A stretch of DNA of 64,000 nucleotides, taken from the NCBI GenBank assembly GCA_029449245.1, contig JANATF010000003.1, positions 1,240,001-1,304,000 on the forward strand, written 5' to 3'. Positions within the stretch are counted from its first letter, which is position 1. Every line of letters begins with the position of its first letter. Of the stretch, positions 39,548 to 50,718 are shown one piece after another. The stretch is from Mortierella alpina (Eukaryota > Mortierellomycota > Mortierellomycetes > Mortierellales > Mortierellaceae). The notes under the pieces were generated by a model. The model saw only the letters and a program-made list of their open reading frames with translations, did not search any database and had not been told where the DNA came from. The translations under genes and the position numbers were made by a program.

Positions 39548-40390
39548 TTATGCACCGCGTCCTTGTGCACGTCCTCGGCCTCTTCCACGAACACGTCCAC
39601 CTCGTACGCCAGGTCCGTGAGGTGCAGGTGCGGCAGCTGTCCCGCTTGCTGTAGAACCCGCCGCAGAGGGTGTGGAGGAGGCAGAGCCAGCCTGGGACGG
39701 CGGAGCTTGACTCACTGTCCAGGGCGCTAGCTGTCGTCCTTGACCAGCTCTTGTATGCAATGATGCTGAGCCGGAAGGGAACATGGTAATGTGTCGGCCA
39801 ACCTCGGGTGGCAGTGAAGAAGCGCTGCCTCTTCCTCTGCCTCTGCCTCTGCCCCTGCCTGTGGGTGCAGTGCTGGTCGACCCTGTTGCAGGCGATCTCC
39901 ATCCTGGAAACCGCGCCGAATGACCTCCAGAGGAGTCCAATGACATTGGCGCACCGCCACTGCTCGAGGTGCCTTCACTAATACCACTAAGAGATCGGTA
40001 AGGTCCGCTAAACCGCGGAGGCACTGCTGATTGCAAGGTGGTAGGCAGTGATGATGCCTGTCGACCCTGCTGTGCCGTTGTCCCACTTCCACTCCTTCTG
40101 CTGACTGCCGAGCCACAACATCTCTTGCGCTCGCTACCTCCTTGCTGCTCTTCGCTTGGCCTCTTACCGATGCGCGATGTGCTCGAAGGCTGTCCTCCGT
40201 CTCCGTCGCTATTATTGCTTCCACTGCTGCCTCCATTGCTGCCTCCATTGCTGCCTCCACTGCTGCTTCCACTGCTGCTTCCACTGCTGCTTCCACTGCT
40301 GCTGCTGATTTGCGCTCGTCCTGTGCCTCGACCTCGCTTACGCTCACGGCCTCCTTGTTTTGCTCCTCTGGGCCTTTTGCTGGACGACAC
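39548..40390 (-). CDS. Ser/Gly- and RG-rich low-complexity protein, copy 2
   Basis: A continuous minus-strand frame of about 280 codons. It has a basic start, a Ser/Gly repeat tract, a short acidic S-D-G-D-G-G patch, a Ser-rich middle, a run of Gly-Arg dipeptides, the segment S-L-P-P-E-V-G-R-H-I-T-M-F shared with copy 1, an Ala/Ser-rich zone, and a final Arg-Gly-rich tail. The frame stays open upstream past 40390, where no ATG is close, so the true start may lie in an upstream exon. RG-rich proteins often bind RNA; nothing more specific can be said. Confidence 0.5.
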   Translation of the reverse strand: MSSSKRPRGAKQGGRERKRGRGTGRAQISSSSGSSSGSSSGSSSGGSNGGSNGGSSGSNNSDGDGGQPSSTSRIGKRPSEEQQGGSERKRCCGSAVSRRSGSGTTAQQGRQASSLPTTLQSAVPPRFSGPYRSLSGISEGTSSSGGAPMSLDSSGGHSARFPGWRSPATGSTSTAPTGRGRGRGRGRGSASSLPPEVGRHITMFPSGSASLHTRAGQGRQLAPWTVSQAPPSQAGSASSTPSAAGSTASGTAAAPAPHGPGVRGGRVRGRGRGRAQGRGA

Positions 40391-40458
40391 TTGGGGTTGA
40401 GCTCCTCCATCATCATCTCCAGATAGACTAGAGAGCGCCCGTGGCTACGCCACGGCAA

Positions 40459-40800
40459 CCCGCCACATTTTTTTATATAGATGGATAGATGTACTTCCTC
40501 GTTCTCGCCCGTGTAAATAGACCCACGCGGACAGAAATGTGCCTACCACCACCACCAGCTATCTGCCGCTGGACAACCACAGATGTTTGGAACATTCCGC
40601 CCAGGAGTGCCATCCAGAGAGCTGCGCGGAGCTAACACAGTCAGCGTTAAAAGCCAGCAATAATGGTAAGCAGCTGCCATGCAACCTGTCTGAGGACTTG
40701 GTTATGTGTCAACAAAACTCACAACCTTTTATCTTGATGACATGCTATGGCTCTCCCAAAGTGCAGGATTTACTGAGATAAATAGTCAATTCCTCGGGCG
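40459..40800. other. Intergenic between Ser-rich copy 2 and aminopeptidase
   Basis: 342 bp without recognisable gene. It holds the 3' end region of the minus-strand aminopeptidase and the upstream side of the Ser-rich gene. Confidence 0.4.
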
Positions 40801-43800
40801 CTAAAATTCATAATCGCCACTCATACTAAGCAACTCCATTTCCCTCTCCAACGTCCTGGGTGGCAACTCCTGCCGACCACTATATGAATCATGAGCGTAG
40901 TTTTGAAGGTTGTATTCGCGTGGCATCTCCTGCTGCGGTGGCCCCTGCTGCTGAGTCCGGTGCCGCTGATCGTGACGAAGCTGATGCACCTGCCGCACTT
41001 GTTCATCAAACGTTTGACCAATACCGTTCAGAAACACGTGCGACGTCATAAAAGTGGGCTGCCCAGTCTCCTGCTCGTAGAACTGTCCATCTAGCTGAGC
41101 GGGAGCATCCACAATGCCTGTCGTGAACATCAAAGGCTCATTGGTCCGCACTTCCTCCTTAGCAGCATCGTGTCGGTTTATGGCAATCGTCGCGCGACTG
41201 CCGACGTCCGTTTGAGGCGTAATTATTGATGCCACCGAGTCCAAAGAGCAGGGTATGACAAGTGAGGAGGAGGATGCCCCATGATCGAAGTTAGTAGGGC
41301 GGACCAAATACTCGTTGGTTATTAGCCATTGCTCGACGTCCCTGCAGTCGCGCTCTAGCCATAGAATATTCATGCGGATGCCTTCAAGACAGGTGGCTAG
41401 GATTCTGTCATATGCACTGGTGTCCTTGTTCGCAAAAAAGGCCTGCACTTCCTGGTACCGCTCCAAAGTAGAAAAGGACTCGATACTTAACGAGACCAAA
41501 TAGTCCAAGAAACCAATATCACCAAAATGTCGCTCGTAGAGCACATCCCAATGATGGCGCATGAAGTTCCACAGTTCCGCCCGTCCAACGACTGACGACC
41601 TGAGCGTAGCTACTGCGCTTAAGATGTCCTGAGTTCGAACCTCGGGGGACATGGCGAATGAAAGGGTTTTCCGGACCAGCTCTACAGAGCTCCCATAGCC
41701 CAGCACGGACAAAGCGACAACCTTTTCTGCAGGAATGAAGGTTTCTCGATAATAGTTTACAACCGCGTCATACTCGTCGACACCCTGGGTTGTCCGAAGC
41801 ACGATCTCAAAGACGGGGAATCGTAAATCCGGAGGGATAGCCGACATATCCCGATGTTGTATGAAGGCAGTAAATCGCCGTCGCGCCTCAGCCACGATCC
41901 TAGAGCGGTCGCACAACAGTTCAAGGGGACGATAGCGTGAGCACAAAGCAGGAGTATACAGCATGACAGTATTACTTTGTCAGTAAAGGAATCAGACTTA
42001 CTCAGGGTCTCCTGCTCTTCCAGCAAAACGAATGGCCACGGCACGCAGATTTCCCGTTGAGGGGTCTTCACCTTCAGGAAAATCCCATCCCAATCGTTTT
42101 ACAATCTTTGTAAAAAGGCGTCTTTGGACCTCCTTCAAGCCATCCATAACTGGTGTAGGCTGTTCCAGCCAAACTGCCAACAGCTCTTGTAGTCTCAAGG
42201 AAACCTCGGCCCAAACCCTACGAAAACGAAGTAAAATGATGGCGTTCGCCGAGAGATGGGTGAGTGCATGTCACCATATACCTCCTATGTGAACACATAA
42301 TTGTAAATTGCGCCATTACATATAATTTTCCTCGTCTTCAAAATATTTCAACAGAGTCAAGAAACTGCTTGTTGGAGCAATGCCGCTAGCAACAAGCGCC
42401 GCGGCGTCCGTCAGCAGACCCACTCGATTTGCTGCGTTTAGCTGATCGGTCCCAAACGTTTGCCCTAGAAGATTTAGAGCCTTGGGTGGGTACGACACCC
42501 TGTAGAACCCAGTTTGCCCCATGTTAAACTTGTACCAGCGAGTCGTATCCACTTTCAGAAGCATCTCTTTGGTGTCCATCATGATATTGCGAGGCGCCGG
42601 ATCCGATGCTGTAACCAATCCCAAGGGAATGGGCCAGATCAAGTTGTCCTCCTCCTCCCTGACATCTCCAGTCGATAGAAACAAATTTTGCCGTACCAAA
42701 ATCGTCGAATCATCGATCTCTGTAACTGATAAGACGGGATACTGAGAAAGTGTAGTGTGAGCAGACAAAAAAGAGGTACGGCAACTGAGCTGCTGAAAAC
42801 GAAATGCAACAAGTACAATCCATGGCACATACCCCCGTTTGCCTCGTCCACTTGTTCATAAATTCCGGGACGTCAACCTTGCACTCCTCTGCTAACGTAT
42901 CCCAGAGATCTTCAGTGTTGGCGTTGCTCCACATATACTTGTGTATGAACTTGCGAATTCCAAGTAGCAGTTGATCCTGTCCGAGCCATACGCTGAGCAT
43001 CCTCAAAATGGAAGCCCCTTTCATATAGCTTATCTCATCAAAGATCTGTGTAATTTCGCTTGGGTTGGCGACACCGACTTCGACAGGATGCGACGTACGA
43101 AGCGAATCATGCTTGAGTACCTCCTGAATATTCTTCACAAACTCAGACCATATATCCCACCCTGGAAAAAGCTCGTCAACAACAATATAGGCTAAATGGG
43201 TAGCAAATCCCTCGAAAAGCCACAAATCAGACCACCATTCCATGGTAACGAGGTTCCCAAACCACTTTTCGGCATTAAAAGGTAACAAAAGTAACACCGT
43301 CAATAAATAGTGGCTATAATAATCCAGAGTGAGATATGCAGGGGAACAATTCTCTTGTCGTTCTTACCTGGTGTGAAATCTCATGTACAACAGTGGCTGC
43401 GATCTCTTGTTTTCTGTCTTGCGATCCATACTCTTCGATCAGGAGCGCGTATGTCCGAAAGGCGATCAGGCCCCAATTTTCCATGGCGCCAGGAGCAAAA
43501 TCAGGCACCGCTACCAAGTCCAACTTCGGTAATGGAAAGGGTATATTGAACAAACGGGAGAAGTACTCGACGCACTAGTTCGCAGAATATATCTAGCAGT
43601 AAGAACAAAGTCCGATGATCAAAATCGCCTTCCATCCCTGGAGCACCCTTCCTCACCTTCACTGCGAGGTCGAGAGAATATTGACCCTGATCAGCAAGAC
43701 CGACAGGAGCATAGACCCGGCATGGAACCCGTTCGCCGTCGAATGCTCCAGAGGTGTACGCCTCGATGTAATCGAAATCTCCTATCATCCAGGCCAGTAG

Positions 43801-45104
43801 CTAAGCGTATGAAGGAGCGGAGTCATTAACACTCTATTGTGCCACGATATTTCAAAAAAAAAAAGTCATGCAATGGGAGGTAGTCCTTCATCGCCAGGTG
43901 CACTCACATATGTCGCCATGATTGGTGTCTTAAGGAATGTAACCTCTTGCATGCCGTTTTCAAGCAATGTCGTTGAGAGGACACTCATGTTAGATAGGCA
44001 AGTCATTCCTTGCGGCGCTACTAGAGTCAAAGTGAACGTAGCTTTGATCGCCGGCTACAATGCGGAAAAAAGTAAGTTTGTGTTCAACTGTTGGACGGAT
44101 CATATAGTCCGATGCAACCGGTGACTGAAATAGAATAGGAACGACTCCTGCAACAGTACCTCGTCCCAACACGGGAAGGCCCTTCGAGCATGCGTTGATT
44201 GGAATTGAGTTGTGGTCAACTGGCTATTTATCAGTTATTGGAGTAAGTAACAAAGACCGTAACTGTAACTGCTGCTGTGCTCAAGTAGTATAATTGTCTC
44301 TAATGCCTTACTGCACATTGTTTTCGGCGTCTGTGTAGACCGAGCGGTAGAAGCCATTCAGCTTGTCGTTTACGAGTCCAATGTAGGCGATATCAAGGGT
44401 CCACGAGGAACTCACATGCAGGGCTTGCGGAAATTCGAGCGTGATCGTCTCCTCTTCAACATTGTAACTGACGCTAGTTGCAGTGATACTAGGACCATGA
44501 AAGTTGCAGTGTCAAGCTGCCATTAGGACACACAACTCTCGGCAATAAAAAGTTATACGATCCCTCGAAACCTCTTGTACATCGACAACGGCATCCACAG
44601 CTTCGCTACTTGGGTAACTTTGCATATCTCGGCCGCAAGCCCCTGGAAACAGCTCTGTAAGAGAAAGTGTGGAACCCTACCTATATCCATTGATAAGGTG
44701 ATCCCTGACCGTGGCCGTTTGAATGTTAAGCTCCTTTGCGTGTAGGGTTACGCCGAAGGTGGGTTCGGCTATGCATATTCTAGAGGACAAACGGAGGTTG
44801 CAGGTTGCAGCTTAGCAAAGTGCGCATAGCCTGAGTGCATATTGTTGTCCCTGCTGAAGGCCAACAACGCTCATCCATTGAGTCATGAGAGCATGAGAGG
44901 CTAAAAGGACTGTGGCTAGGTCGCGTAGGCCGACTGTGCAGAGAGGCGCACCCCTCAGCAAACAAACGCAGAGGTGGGTGCTTACTCGATGGAACACTCG
45001 CCCAGAAAGGAGAAGTTGACGGGGCAAGGCACGATTTTCAGATTGTAGTGGATGGGGATGATGGACCGCTGTAACGTCATGCTCGGTCGTTTGGGGACAG
45101 TCAT
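40801..45104 (-). CDS. M1-family zinc aminopeptidase
   Basis: Twelve exons on the minus strand: 45104-44986, 44779-44681, 44605-44534, 44488-44312, 44223-44160, 44054-43908, 43800-43657, 43565-43368, 43264-42833, 42741-42320, 42217-42002, 41899-40801. They sum to 3189 nt, 1062 residues. G-A-M-E-N-W-G (near 43480) is the M1 exopeptidase signature. H-E-I-S-H (43371-43385) plus a Glu exactly 18 residues later in F-E-G-F-A gives the HEXXH-x18-E zinc site. An A-R-R-A-F-P-C-W-D-E exon and an ERAP-like helical C-terminal domain follow. The last exon adds a Gln/Arg-rich tail of roughly 130 residues beyond the usual end. It removes N-terminal residues from peptides and is probably cytosolic, as no signal peptide was seen. 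ATG at 45155 or 45080 are alternative starts. Confidence 0.88.
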
Positions 45105-45370
45105 GATGGCGAGGGTGGATGGGATCAAGGATGCAGCAAAACGAGTGGCGGGCATCACCAGGCGGGTGAAGGACGACCACACACGCCACCCAAATCCCTC
45201 CTGTTGCCACCAACCATTTCGGGGTCGTGCGCTTCTGAGTCCGCATAGGCTTTCTTTTTATCGGTGTCTCTATCACCCACTCTCTCTCCTCTCCCTCTCT
45301 CTTCCTCCCAAGATTCACGTCAACCTTCCTCCACAAGCAACAGCTCGTAAACCACAAAGTAATCGGCCGG
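45105..45370. promoter_or_regulatory. Shared intergenic region, aminopeptidase and HUS1
   Basis: The two genes are divergent with at most about 266 bp between their start codons, so one short region must drive both. It includes a pyrimidine-rich stretch at about 45275-45310. No clear TATA box was seen for either side. Confidence 0.5.
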
Positions 45371-46725
45371 ATGAGATTGAGAGCCAGGATTCAAAGAAAT
45401 CTTTTATTCTTCAGTACGTTAATGATCCGCTCTCTCTGTTGGCGGGTGTTGGGGGTATGAATGCGTCTTAACGATCGTCATCCTAATGCAGAGCTAGCAC
45501 AGGCGGTGGAGAAAATCGGACGGTCATGCTTCATCAAGTTCACTCCCGAGTTCGTTTCATTCGGTGCCATGAACGGTATTGGTGACAATGACCCTTCCTC
45601 GGGCGGTGGCGCTGTCCAGTGCTGGTCGTAAGTGCCGTATCTTCTATAAATGTACAGTAAAACCACACCTTGTTGCAATACTTAACGCGTTCTCGTTCTT
45701 GCTACTTACAGGAGACTTAAGAAGGTGCGAATGCAGCGGGATAGAATTTTGAAGATCAAGTTGTTCGCCACTCTTAACCCGTGCGTGCTCTCTCAATGTG
45801 TCAGGAGAGCCTCTTCCACGAATACAAGGTCGAGTCAAATGCCAACGACGAGATCTATCTAGAAATGAAAGTTGAGGATCTCCTCCTGGCTATGAGATCC
45901 TCCAGCAACGCGTCCGCAGTAGTAATGCGCATGACCGGCCGATCCGCAGACGCCTTTCTTACTTTTACCATCACGACTGAGGTATATAGCGGGCAACACA
46001 CGATGTTTCTTCCCCATAGATCACAGATGGGCTAACAGTTCCTCTCATCATAGGATCACCTTGGAAACTCGCGCCCGATCACACAAAACGTGCCGATCGT
46101 AAAGATAATGACTGCCGATGGAGCTAACAACACTGCTGTCTTCACGGAGCCCATGATACCCACTCCTGAGGTGCACATTATGCTACCCCAGTTGGAGCGA
46201 CTCCGGCACATAGCAGCAAGCTATAAAAACCTCTCGGACTACATTGTTATTTCAGCAAACTTGGACGGCGAAATGGTCTTCACTACGTGCGATGGCGGTC
46301 ATCAGTTCAACCACACCCCTGGGGATACTGTTACCGAGTCGATTACTGCGAAGTATGGTACTGCGGAAAAGGCCCATGTAGAGACACGATTCGTCAATCT
46401 CCATAACCCTCTGTTGAAGCTGTCCGAGGAAGAAGAGCATCCGCATCGTGAAAGACTTAGACATAGACCCAAAGAGTTCGCGAGCGTTATGATTCGAGTC
46501 TCCGATCTGCAAAAAGTCTTGCAAAGTCACTACATCAAACCCCAGAATGTCATATGCAGTAAGTACTGTGCTACCCTATGCTAGAACTAGAGAAAATTCT
46601 TATCACTTATACCCTCATTTCACTTGATAGGCATACTTCATGATCACTCTGTACTCTTCTATGTTTATCTAAAGGACACGAACGAGTCTACCTTGACTTA
46701 TTTCATTCCGGAGAGCGCCGTTTGA
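45371..46725 (+). CDS. hus1: HUS1 checkpoint clamp subunit (9-1-1 complex)
   Basis: Six exons, 45371-45413, 45492-45627, 45712-45724, 45805-45981, 46054-46558 and 46631-46725 (969 nt, 322 residues). The start M-R-L-R-A-R-I, the C-F-I-K-F-T-P block, E-S-L-F-H-E-Y-K with N-D-E-I-Y-L-E, S-A-N-L-D-G-E and the final Y-F-I-P-E are HUS1 landmarks in the correct order. HUS1 forms the PCNA-like ring with RAD9 and RAD1 that is loaded at damaged DNA and activates ATR signalling in the nucleus. Exon 3 has only 13 nt, yet it is needed to keep the frame and supplies the residues between W-S and E-S-L-F. The second domain carries a charged insertion (E-E-E-E-H-P-H-R region). Confidence 0.92.
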
Positions 46726-47127
46726 AAGACAAGAATAAACCAGCATGGTCTTGTACTCACAGTTGGCAGGGAAAGTTAAAGGAGTGCGACCTCCTTCAGC
46801 CTCCGTCAAACGACAGGTGGTCCTTGACGACTTAAGGTGGTGATAAAATCAAGGGGTCCAGGAGTGTTGTCGGCGGATGTCAAGCTTGTCGGTTATTTTT
46901 TGCACCCCTGAGTCCTGGCCTCAACGCAGCAACTTTCAGGCTGCATCGATGAGTTTCCTTTCTTCCGCTTCTCCGTCGCAACTTTTTTCTTTTGTCTCTC
47001 TTATCTTCATATACGAAATACCGATTTGTCTACCCTGCTCTCGTCCAAGAACCACATGCTTCTCTGCTCCATGTCGACGCCGAAGCCTCATTCATATAAG
47101 ACCTCACATTCACACCACAGACCACGG
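46726..47127. other. Intergenic between HUS1 and DUF7137 gene
   Basis: 402 bp with no gene. It is the terminator side of HUS1 and the promoter side of the next gene, and is pyrimidine-rich from about 46960 on. Confidence 0.45.
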
Positions 47128-48392
47128 ATGGATCCAATCAAAAGATGCAAGAATATGTTAGTTCGATGGTTGGCTTTATCCACAATAGTGCTTCTATGCT
47201 TGCCAGGCGTGTTGTCTACCAGACCGCAGATTCAGCACCTCCAGGGTAAGCGCCACTTGACCACTGAAGGACGAGTAGTCTGTGGCCTAGTCCTGCTTTT
47301 CATTGACCAATGACGGAGCTGCCTTCAATAGCCAGGCAGCAACGAGGATCCCCTCAGGTTGGCTCAGGTCCTATGCCTCCTGCTCCATTAGCTTCAAGCA
47401 GCGCATCTCCTCAACCAGGATCGCCACTACCCTCCTCGCGCCCTCCGCTTCCCACAAACATGCCTGGTAGCAGCGGTGGGACCGTGATCGGGCCTGGCGG
47501 TATCATTCTACCGCACTCGTCGGGCAATTCGTCACAACCATCCTTCGGCTCTGGCACCTTTATTGACCCCAGCAGTGTCATAGACCCCAGGCGTCCAGTT
47601 AGTCGGCTCTCCATGGTTCAGCCTAAACAGAATGCTGCCAATCCACCGCTTTTCCCCGTGGGGTGTAACATTGTGCTTGAATGGACATTCGATAACGCAA
47701 CACTTGTGTTTCCGCCGGCAAATCTGAGTGTTGAGGTCAGTTTGACCAGTAATCCGAAAATGACTTGGCCGATAGCCAATATCTCGGGATCGGCAACGTC
47801 TATCGTCTGGAATACAGCCGCAGTGGTTGGCCCGCCACTGATCATGAGCTTCTACACCCTGTAAGAGTTTGGCTACCGCTCTGTTTTTTGTCTCTGCCTT
47901 TGCCGTATGTTTTAGCACGTCTACGCGACTGATGAGCCATGCCCCGCACATCTTGTTGGCATTAATCTTATTCTAGGAGCGTATACGATACCAATATTGG
48001 TAAGCAAGGCGTCGCGACAAGTGGACATTTAATGCCGTACTCTGATCTTCAGTTTGGCATATACATTCCGGTGAGTTCCAGCTTTTTTACTCGAAATGCA
48101 GCACTATGCAGATTCCCAGAAAGACTCTAATGTCCATATCCTTGCGCCATTGGATCCTGTGTAGGAGCCTTATGTTCCGAGGAGCGAAGGTAAAACACAT
48201 TACAGTGAATTTTCCATTTCTTAAGGGTGTTTGGGTTGCTAACCATGGCATCTCCCGTTGTTATATGACTGGATGAACATAGTGCTCTGCCAAGCATGCA
48301 GTGCAGCTTCCAGACTGCGGGTATCAAGAACCCTTATCCATGGGATCTGGGCGTCAGCTTTCGCAGGTGCTATGTGGACAGCACTTGTTTAA
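47128..48392 (+). CDS. DUF7137-like secreted or membrane-anchored protein
   Basis: Five exons, 47128-47245, 47332-47860, 47977-48070, 48165-48189 and 48283-48392 (876 nt, 291 residues). Exon 1 codes for a hydrophobic segment with V-L-L-C-L-P-G-V-L-S near residues 20-30, a good signal peptide. A Pro/Ser/Gly-rich linker follows, then a beta-rich domain with V-G-C-N-I-V-L-E-W-T-F, T-W-P-I-A-N, S-I-V-W-N-T, and a closing stretch F-G-I-Y-I-P-E-P-Y-V-P. This matches my recall of the fungal DUF7137 family. The last exon has C-x2-C and a hydrophobic end (W-A-S-A-F-A-G-A-M-W-T-A-L-V) that may be a membrane anchor. Exon 4 has only 25 nt. Function unknown; it probably acts at the cell surface or in the secretory path. 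Confidence 0.72.
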
Positions 48393-48887
48393 ATCTTGTT
48401 GCCCCTGATGTTTCAACAATATTAAATCTGTGACAATGGAGTAAGCAGGTGTGATCGCGCTATGGTGTCCTTGTAACTCCCGCCAGTCTTCCTCCTCCAT
48501 CATACCATTCTCCCTCCATCTTTCCATTCCTCCACTCGCCTTCTATTCTTCCTCTCTTCTTCTCCTTCTTCCCTCTACCCTCCATCCTTCCTGTGTTCAT
48601 CTCGTCCCGACTCTAGTCTTAACCCTAGCCACACGAAATTTAACCCCACCTTGTGGCATCACACAAGCGCGATTGTAGAACCTCATCCAGCTTCTGCGAT
48701 CATCCTCCTCACCTAGCCCTCTTCAGCCTCCTTTTCTCCGCCACTTCCGCACCCTCAACCATCACATCTTCCCTCTAATCGACTTGCCCTGCTGAGCTTC
48801 CACTTGAATCACCCGTTCGTTATCCGCTTCCGTCCCCAAACCTTTGTACGTTGTCATCCATACACTCGTACATAATAATTGCACCAC
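48393..48887. other. Intergenic, no gene recognised
   Basis: C/T-rich from about 48480 to 48800 (long pyrimidine-rich stretch typical of a fungal promoter or 5' UTR). No coding frame. Confidence 0.45.
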
Positions 48888-50543
48888 ATGGCCGCACATA
48901 GCAAAGCAACGGAACCAATGATTCGGGTCTTATGCTCATTTCCTGGCACCTGGCAATACAATACTACCCTCCCCTTCAAGTCCTTTGCACTACTCGTCCT
49001 CCTCCTGATTTTCATAACTTTATGGCCATCATGTTGGCTGCCATTAGTGGATTCGACATCGGTTTCGAAATTGCAGTCCGAAACTCATCCTCCCCTGACT
49101 TTACAGCTCAAAAACTTTAATTTACTCGTACCTGAGGCTTCCCTTCCCAAAGTTAAATCGTCGCGCCTATCATCGCCACCTCGTTTCAAGTTCAGTATTC
49201 GCTCTGCTTCGTACAACAACACTCATGATTTCGTCAAGGAAATGCAGCAGGCAACAATTATCAAGCCTACGACGACATTAGCGAGGATCGCTAAGCTGCA
49301 AGCACCAACGCCTGCCAAACCAAAGGACAGACCTCCAGCATCAACCAAGACGCCAGTCCCTGAACCTTCTTCATCCGAGGCACCCACGCCTGAACTGAGA
49401 GGCGACTTCGCTCTGTTTGGGAGACCATCAATTGTCGGTGGCTTCAACCTCACTGCGGGAATATTGGTGAACACGACATTTACAGTGCTACTTCTTGCAT
49501 CCGCAGGACTGGGAACATGGCAGCGTGCTAATAGTAGGCGCCTACTTCGGGAAGAGATGGATCAGGCTGGATTTATCGAGGCTGGTTACTCTTCTAATGT
49601 CAGTGCTCATAAACGAGGTAGAGACTCGTCCGGGGGATACGAGAGGAGAGGAGCGACAGAGAGTGGAGCTAAAATGGGCGACATTAAACACTGCGCTTTT
49701 AACGGAAGAGGATCCTCAAGGAAGGAAAATAAGACGTCTCATGCCACCTCCACTACGCAATCTTTCACTGGCTGCCAAGCGTTGACGGGGCATGTCGGTC
49801 CAAAAGCGACGATTACTTCTTCCGACCCAAACCGCTCCAGATCCAACGGCGCTAGAGGAACGAATGGTCCTTACAAGGAGAGGTCCCCTCGGCAGAATCG
49901 GCGAGCAGAAGCTCAGGCAGGTCCGAGCGTACGGTTTGGAAATGAGCGCAGGGGTTTCCATAATACCCGAGCAGGGAATTCACAGCAGCTGGAGTTGAAA
50001 AAGTCGCCGCTTGGTGGAATGCGTTACGGCAATGGCACCAATCGATCCGACCACCTAAGGCAATGGAACCAGGACGACTACCGCAAAGACTCAATGGATG
50101 ACAGTATTCATGTCAACTTTAATCGCCCAGGTTATTCCTTACCGCGACTGCCAAAGCCTGCACTGCGGCAACAAATCATGCAACCTTACCAGCCGCTCCC
50201 TCGACCGTTGCAGTCCATTGTGCGAACCAACTCTCGACGGATGCCAGGTTTCTTACCCGCTGCCACCTCGTCTTTGTCCTCAACACCAACCATCGGCAGG
50301 GAGTTATCGCGTAACGCTGACCGTAAAGGATCCAGGTCAATAGCAGTAGACTCACCAGGGTCTGTAGACCGCTCATACTCGAACGCAACACCGCGATTCG
50401 CTACTCACGATATGAACCTGGTCGCGCGGGTAGGTGGTAGTGCTGGAATTGGCAGTTGCTCAAGTCCCCCTTTGAAGAATAGCCACCCTACACCCATTCG
50501 AAGGTCTAGCAGCAAGCGACTGCCACCACCGATGCGTGGATGA
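48888..50543 (+). CDS. Unknown protein with two hydrophobic segments
   Basis: A single open frame of 551 codons from the ATG at 48888 (a 48897-type in-frame Met does not precede it). A strongly hydrophobic segment of about 20 residues lies near 30-52 (A-L-L-V-L-L-L-I-F-I). A second lies near 180-205 (T-V-L-L-L-A-S-A-G-L). Between them is a Pro/Lys-rich stretch, and after them about 340 residues rich in Arg, Ser, Asn and Gly with no fold I recognise. It could be a type II or two-pass membrane protein with a disordered basic tail. It ends 175 bp from the 3' end of the Fanzor relic on the other strand. Confidence 0.6.
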   Translation: MAAHSKATEPMIRVLCSFPGTWQYNTTLPFKSFALLVLLLIFITLWPSCWLPLVDSTSVSKLQSETHPPLTLQLKNFNLLVPEASLPKVKSSRLSSPPRFKFSIRSASYNNTHDFVKEMQQATIIKPTTTLARIAKLQAPTPAKPKDRPPASTKTPVPEPSSSEAPTPELRGDFALFGRPSIVGGFNLTAGILVNTTFTVLLLASAGLGTWQRANSRRLLREEMDQAGFIEAGYSSNVSAHKRGRDSSGGYERRGATESGAKMGDIKHCAFNGRGSSRKENKTSHATSTTQSFTGCQALTGHVGPKATITSSDPNRSRSNGARGTNGPYKERSPRQNRRAEAQAGPSVRFGNERRGFHNTRAGNSQQLELKKSPLGGMRYGNGTNRSDHLRQWNQDDYRKDSMDDSIHVNFNRPGYSLPRLPKPALRQQIMQPYQPLPRPLQSIVRTNSRRMPGFLPAATSSLSSTPTIGRELSRNADRKGSRSIAVDSPGSVDRSYSNATPRFATHDMNLVARVGGSAGIGSCSSPPLKNSHPTPIRRSSSKRLPPPMRG

Positions 50544-50718
50544 TGGCTTGTTGATAAAGCAAATCGCACTTGTTGTTTAAACACAGCACTTGAATGCCCT
50601 GACAAAAAACTAAAACACTGTAACGTCGCTGTCGCTGTCGCGTTTATAGTCCTACCAGACATAGTTGCACATTAGTCTTCGTACGTATTTTTTCTCTTCT
50701 TTCTTCCACGATAAATGA
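50544..50718 (-). other. 3' flank of Fanzor relic (possible guide-RNA region)
   Basis: In known Fanzor and TnpB loci the guide RNA overlaps the 3' end of the nuclease gene and runs into the flank. This 175-bp gap, plus the last part of the gene, is where it would be. I see no conserved structure that proves it. Confidence 0.2.

Noticed and set aside
45052-45471. Plus-strand 139-codon frame overlapping HUS1 exon 1
   Set aside because: It is out of frame with HUS1, spans its promoter and has no recognisable domain.
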